Source: Humisphaera sp. (GTDB lineage: Bacteria; Planctomycetota; Phycisphaerae; Tepidisphaerales; Tepidisphaeraceae). Taken from it: DNA of 22,927 nt. The stretch covers positions 1-22,927 of the forward strand of contig JANXVV010000551.1 in assembly GCA_025351525.1 (NCBI GenBank), read 5' to 3'. The notes beneath the pieces were generated by a model. It had not been told where the DNA came from and searched no databases. It worked only from the letters and a program-made list of their open reading frames with translations. Position numbers and translations under genes: made by a program. This document shows, one piece after another, positions 22,468-22,927 of the stretch. Numbering within the stretch: position 1 is the stretch's first letter; the number at the start of each line of letters is the position of its first letter.

Positions 22468-22856
22468 TCAGTTCTGTTTTGCCTCGAACGCTTCGGGGCT
22501 GAACTAGCCGAGTGAGCTATGCCTTCGTTTCCGATGATACCCTACCACGATCCACTCGAAGATCGCATCGTTCGCCTCCTGCGTTGTGGCGAAGGTGCGC
22601 TGAAACCCCAGCTCGTTTTTCAAGCGGGCCCAGAGACTCTCGACCACCGCGTTGTCCCAACAGTTGCCCACACCGCTCATGCTGCACTCCAGACTGAACT
22701 CGATCAGCTTGTCCTGATACTGTTTCCCGGCGTACTGGCAGCCCCGGTCGGAATGATGAAGGACGGGATGTTTCGGCCGGCGGTTCACCAGGGCCATCTC
22801 CAGCGCTTCGACGCACAGATCGGTGTGGAGGGTGTCCTTCATCACGATTGCGCGCC
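22468..22856 (-). pseudogene. IS3-family transposase (OrfB) remnant
   Basis: The minus strand encodes the C-terminal part of an IS3-type DDE transposase: DTLHTDLCVEALEMAL, VLHHSDRGCQYAG with the second catalytic Asp, SMSGVGNCWDNAVVESLW with the catalytic Glu, and YHRKRRHSSLG. The frame then hits TAG (22504-22506). Beyond it, in the same frame, come FSPEAFEAKQN and a TGA at 22468-22470, the normal IS3 ending, so a Tyr codon probably became amber. The N-terminal half with the first Asp is missing, and a stop closes the frame upstream of 22870. The element is dead. One end of the original IS probably lies just beyond, where GGGCGCGCCC (22448-22457) sits, but no matching terminal repeat is visible. 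Confidence 0.88.
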
Positions 22857-22927
22857 AAGGAACACGGAATTGACGCTAAGTACCGCGCCTGCTGTGCGTT
22901 GTGGTGATCTGCAGCCTGCAATAAGTC

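Noticed and set aside
22517..22921. Alternative minus-strand frame over the transposase
   Set aside because: Another frame of the IS3 remnant; it lacks the DDE motifs, which lie in the frame ending at 22504.
1..22927. CRISPR arrays, tRNA or rRNA genes, phage structural genes, defence systems
   Set aside because: No regularly spaced repeats, cloverleaf-like sequence or recognisable phage or defence proteins were seen by eye; the only direct repeat has two copies.

Overview
The window looks like planctomycete DNA (phylum Planctomycetota, class uncertain). It is GC-rich and dominated by secreted type I sulfatases. It carries two small membrane proteins with the zinc ribbon CxxCGYDLRA(x)nRCPECG, which is characteristic of that phylum, and ECF sigma factors of planctomycete type. 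Many starts are GTG or TTG. No rRNA, tRNA or CRISPR array was seen.

Layout. (1) 1-79 is the first 26 codons of a secreted protein on the minus strand. (2) 515-3245 is a peroxide-defence unit: a PerR-type Fur repressor followed 25 nt later by catalase-peroxidase KatG. A 23-bp near-perfect palindrome lies over the likely promoter. (3) 3246-3642 is non-coding, with a 91-nt double-palindromic element and two hairpins between convergent genes. (4) 3643-9838, minus strand, is a run of four sulfatase genes transcribed in the order D, C, B, A. B is a pseudogene that lost its catalytic middle. Between B and A lies the vestigial C-terminal tail of a further sulfatase. C and D share an extra C-terminal domain. 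(5) 10066 to about 10885 is the wreck of a GH78 alpha-L-rhamnosidase, with its 3' end overlapped by a convergent small zinc-ribbon gene (10840-11160). (6) 11248-12977, minus strand, is an ECF sigma factor overlapping a membrane-anchored putative anti-sigma protein. (7) 13157-13627 is a second ECF sigma factor of another family, with a short C-terminus and no FecR partner. (8) 13839-19066, plus strand, holds three sulfatases (E, F, G) behind a good promoter, then a second zinc-ribbon membrane protein. (9) 19276-20160 is an unrecognised reading frame broken by an amber codon. (10) 20543-22342 is sulfatase H. (11) 22468 to about 22856 is a decayed fragment of an IS3-family transposase.

How the genes fit together. 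Seven intact sulfatases, all with signal peptides and a Cys-type formylglycine motif, plus the rhamnosidase remnant, suggest a desulfation locus for a sulfated polysaccharide, possibly rhamnose-rich. The substrate is inferred. The formylglycine-generating enzyme they need is not in the window. The region also shows decay: two genes lost their middles while keeping both ends, one sulfatase is reduced to a tail, and two frames are cut by TAG. No intact gene here ends in TAG. The clearest regulatory signal is the PerR operator. The least explained pieces are the C-terminal domain of C and D, the zinc-ribbon membrane proteins, the 91-nt palindromic element and the 19276-20160 frame.
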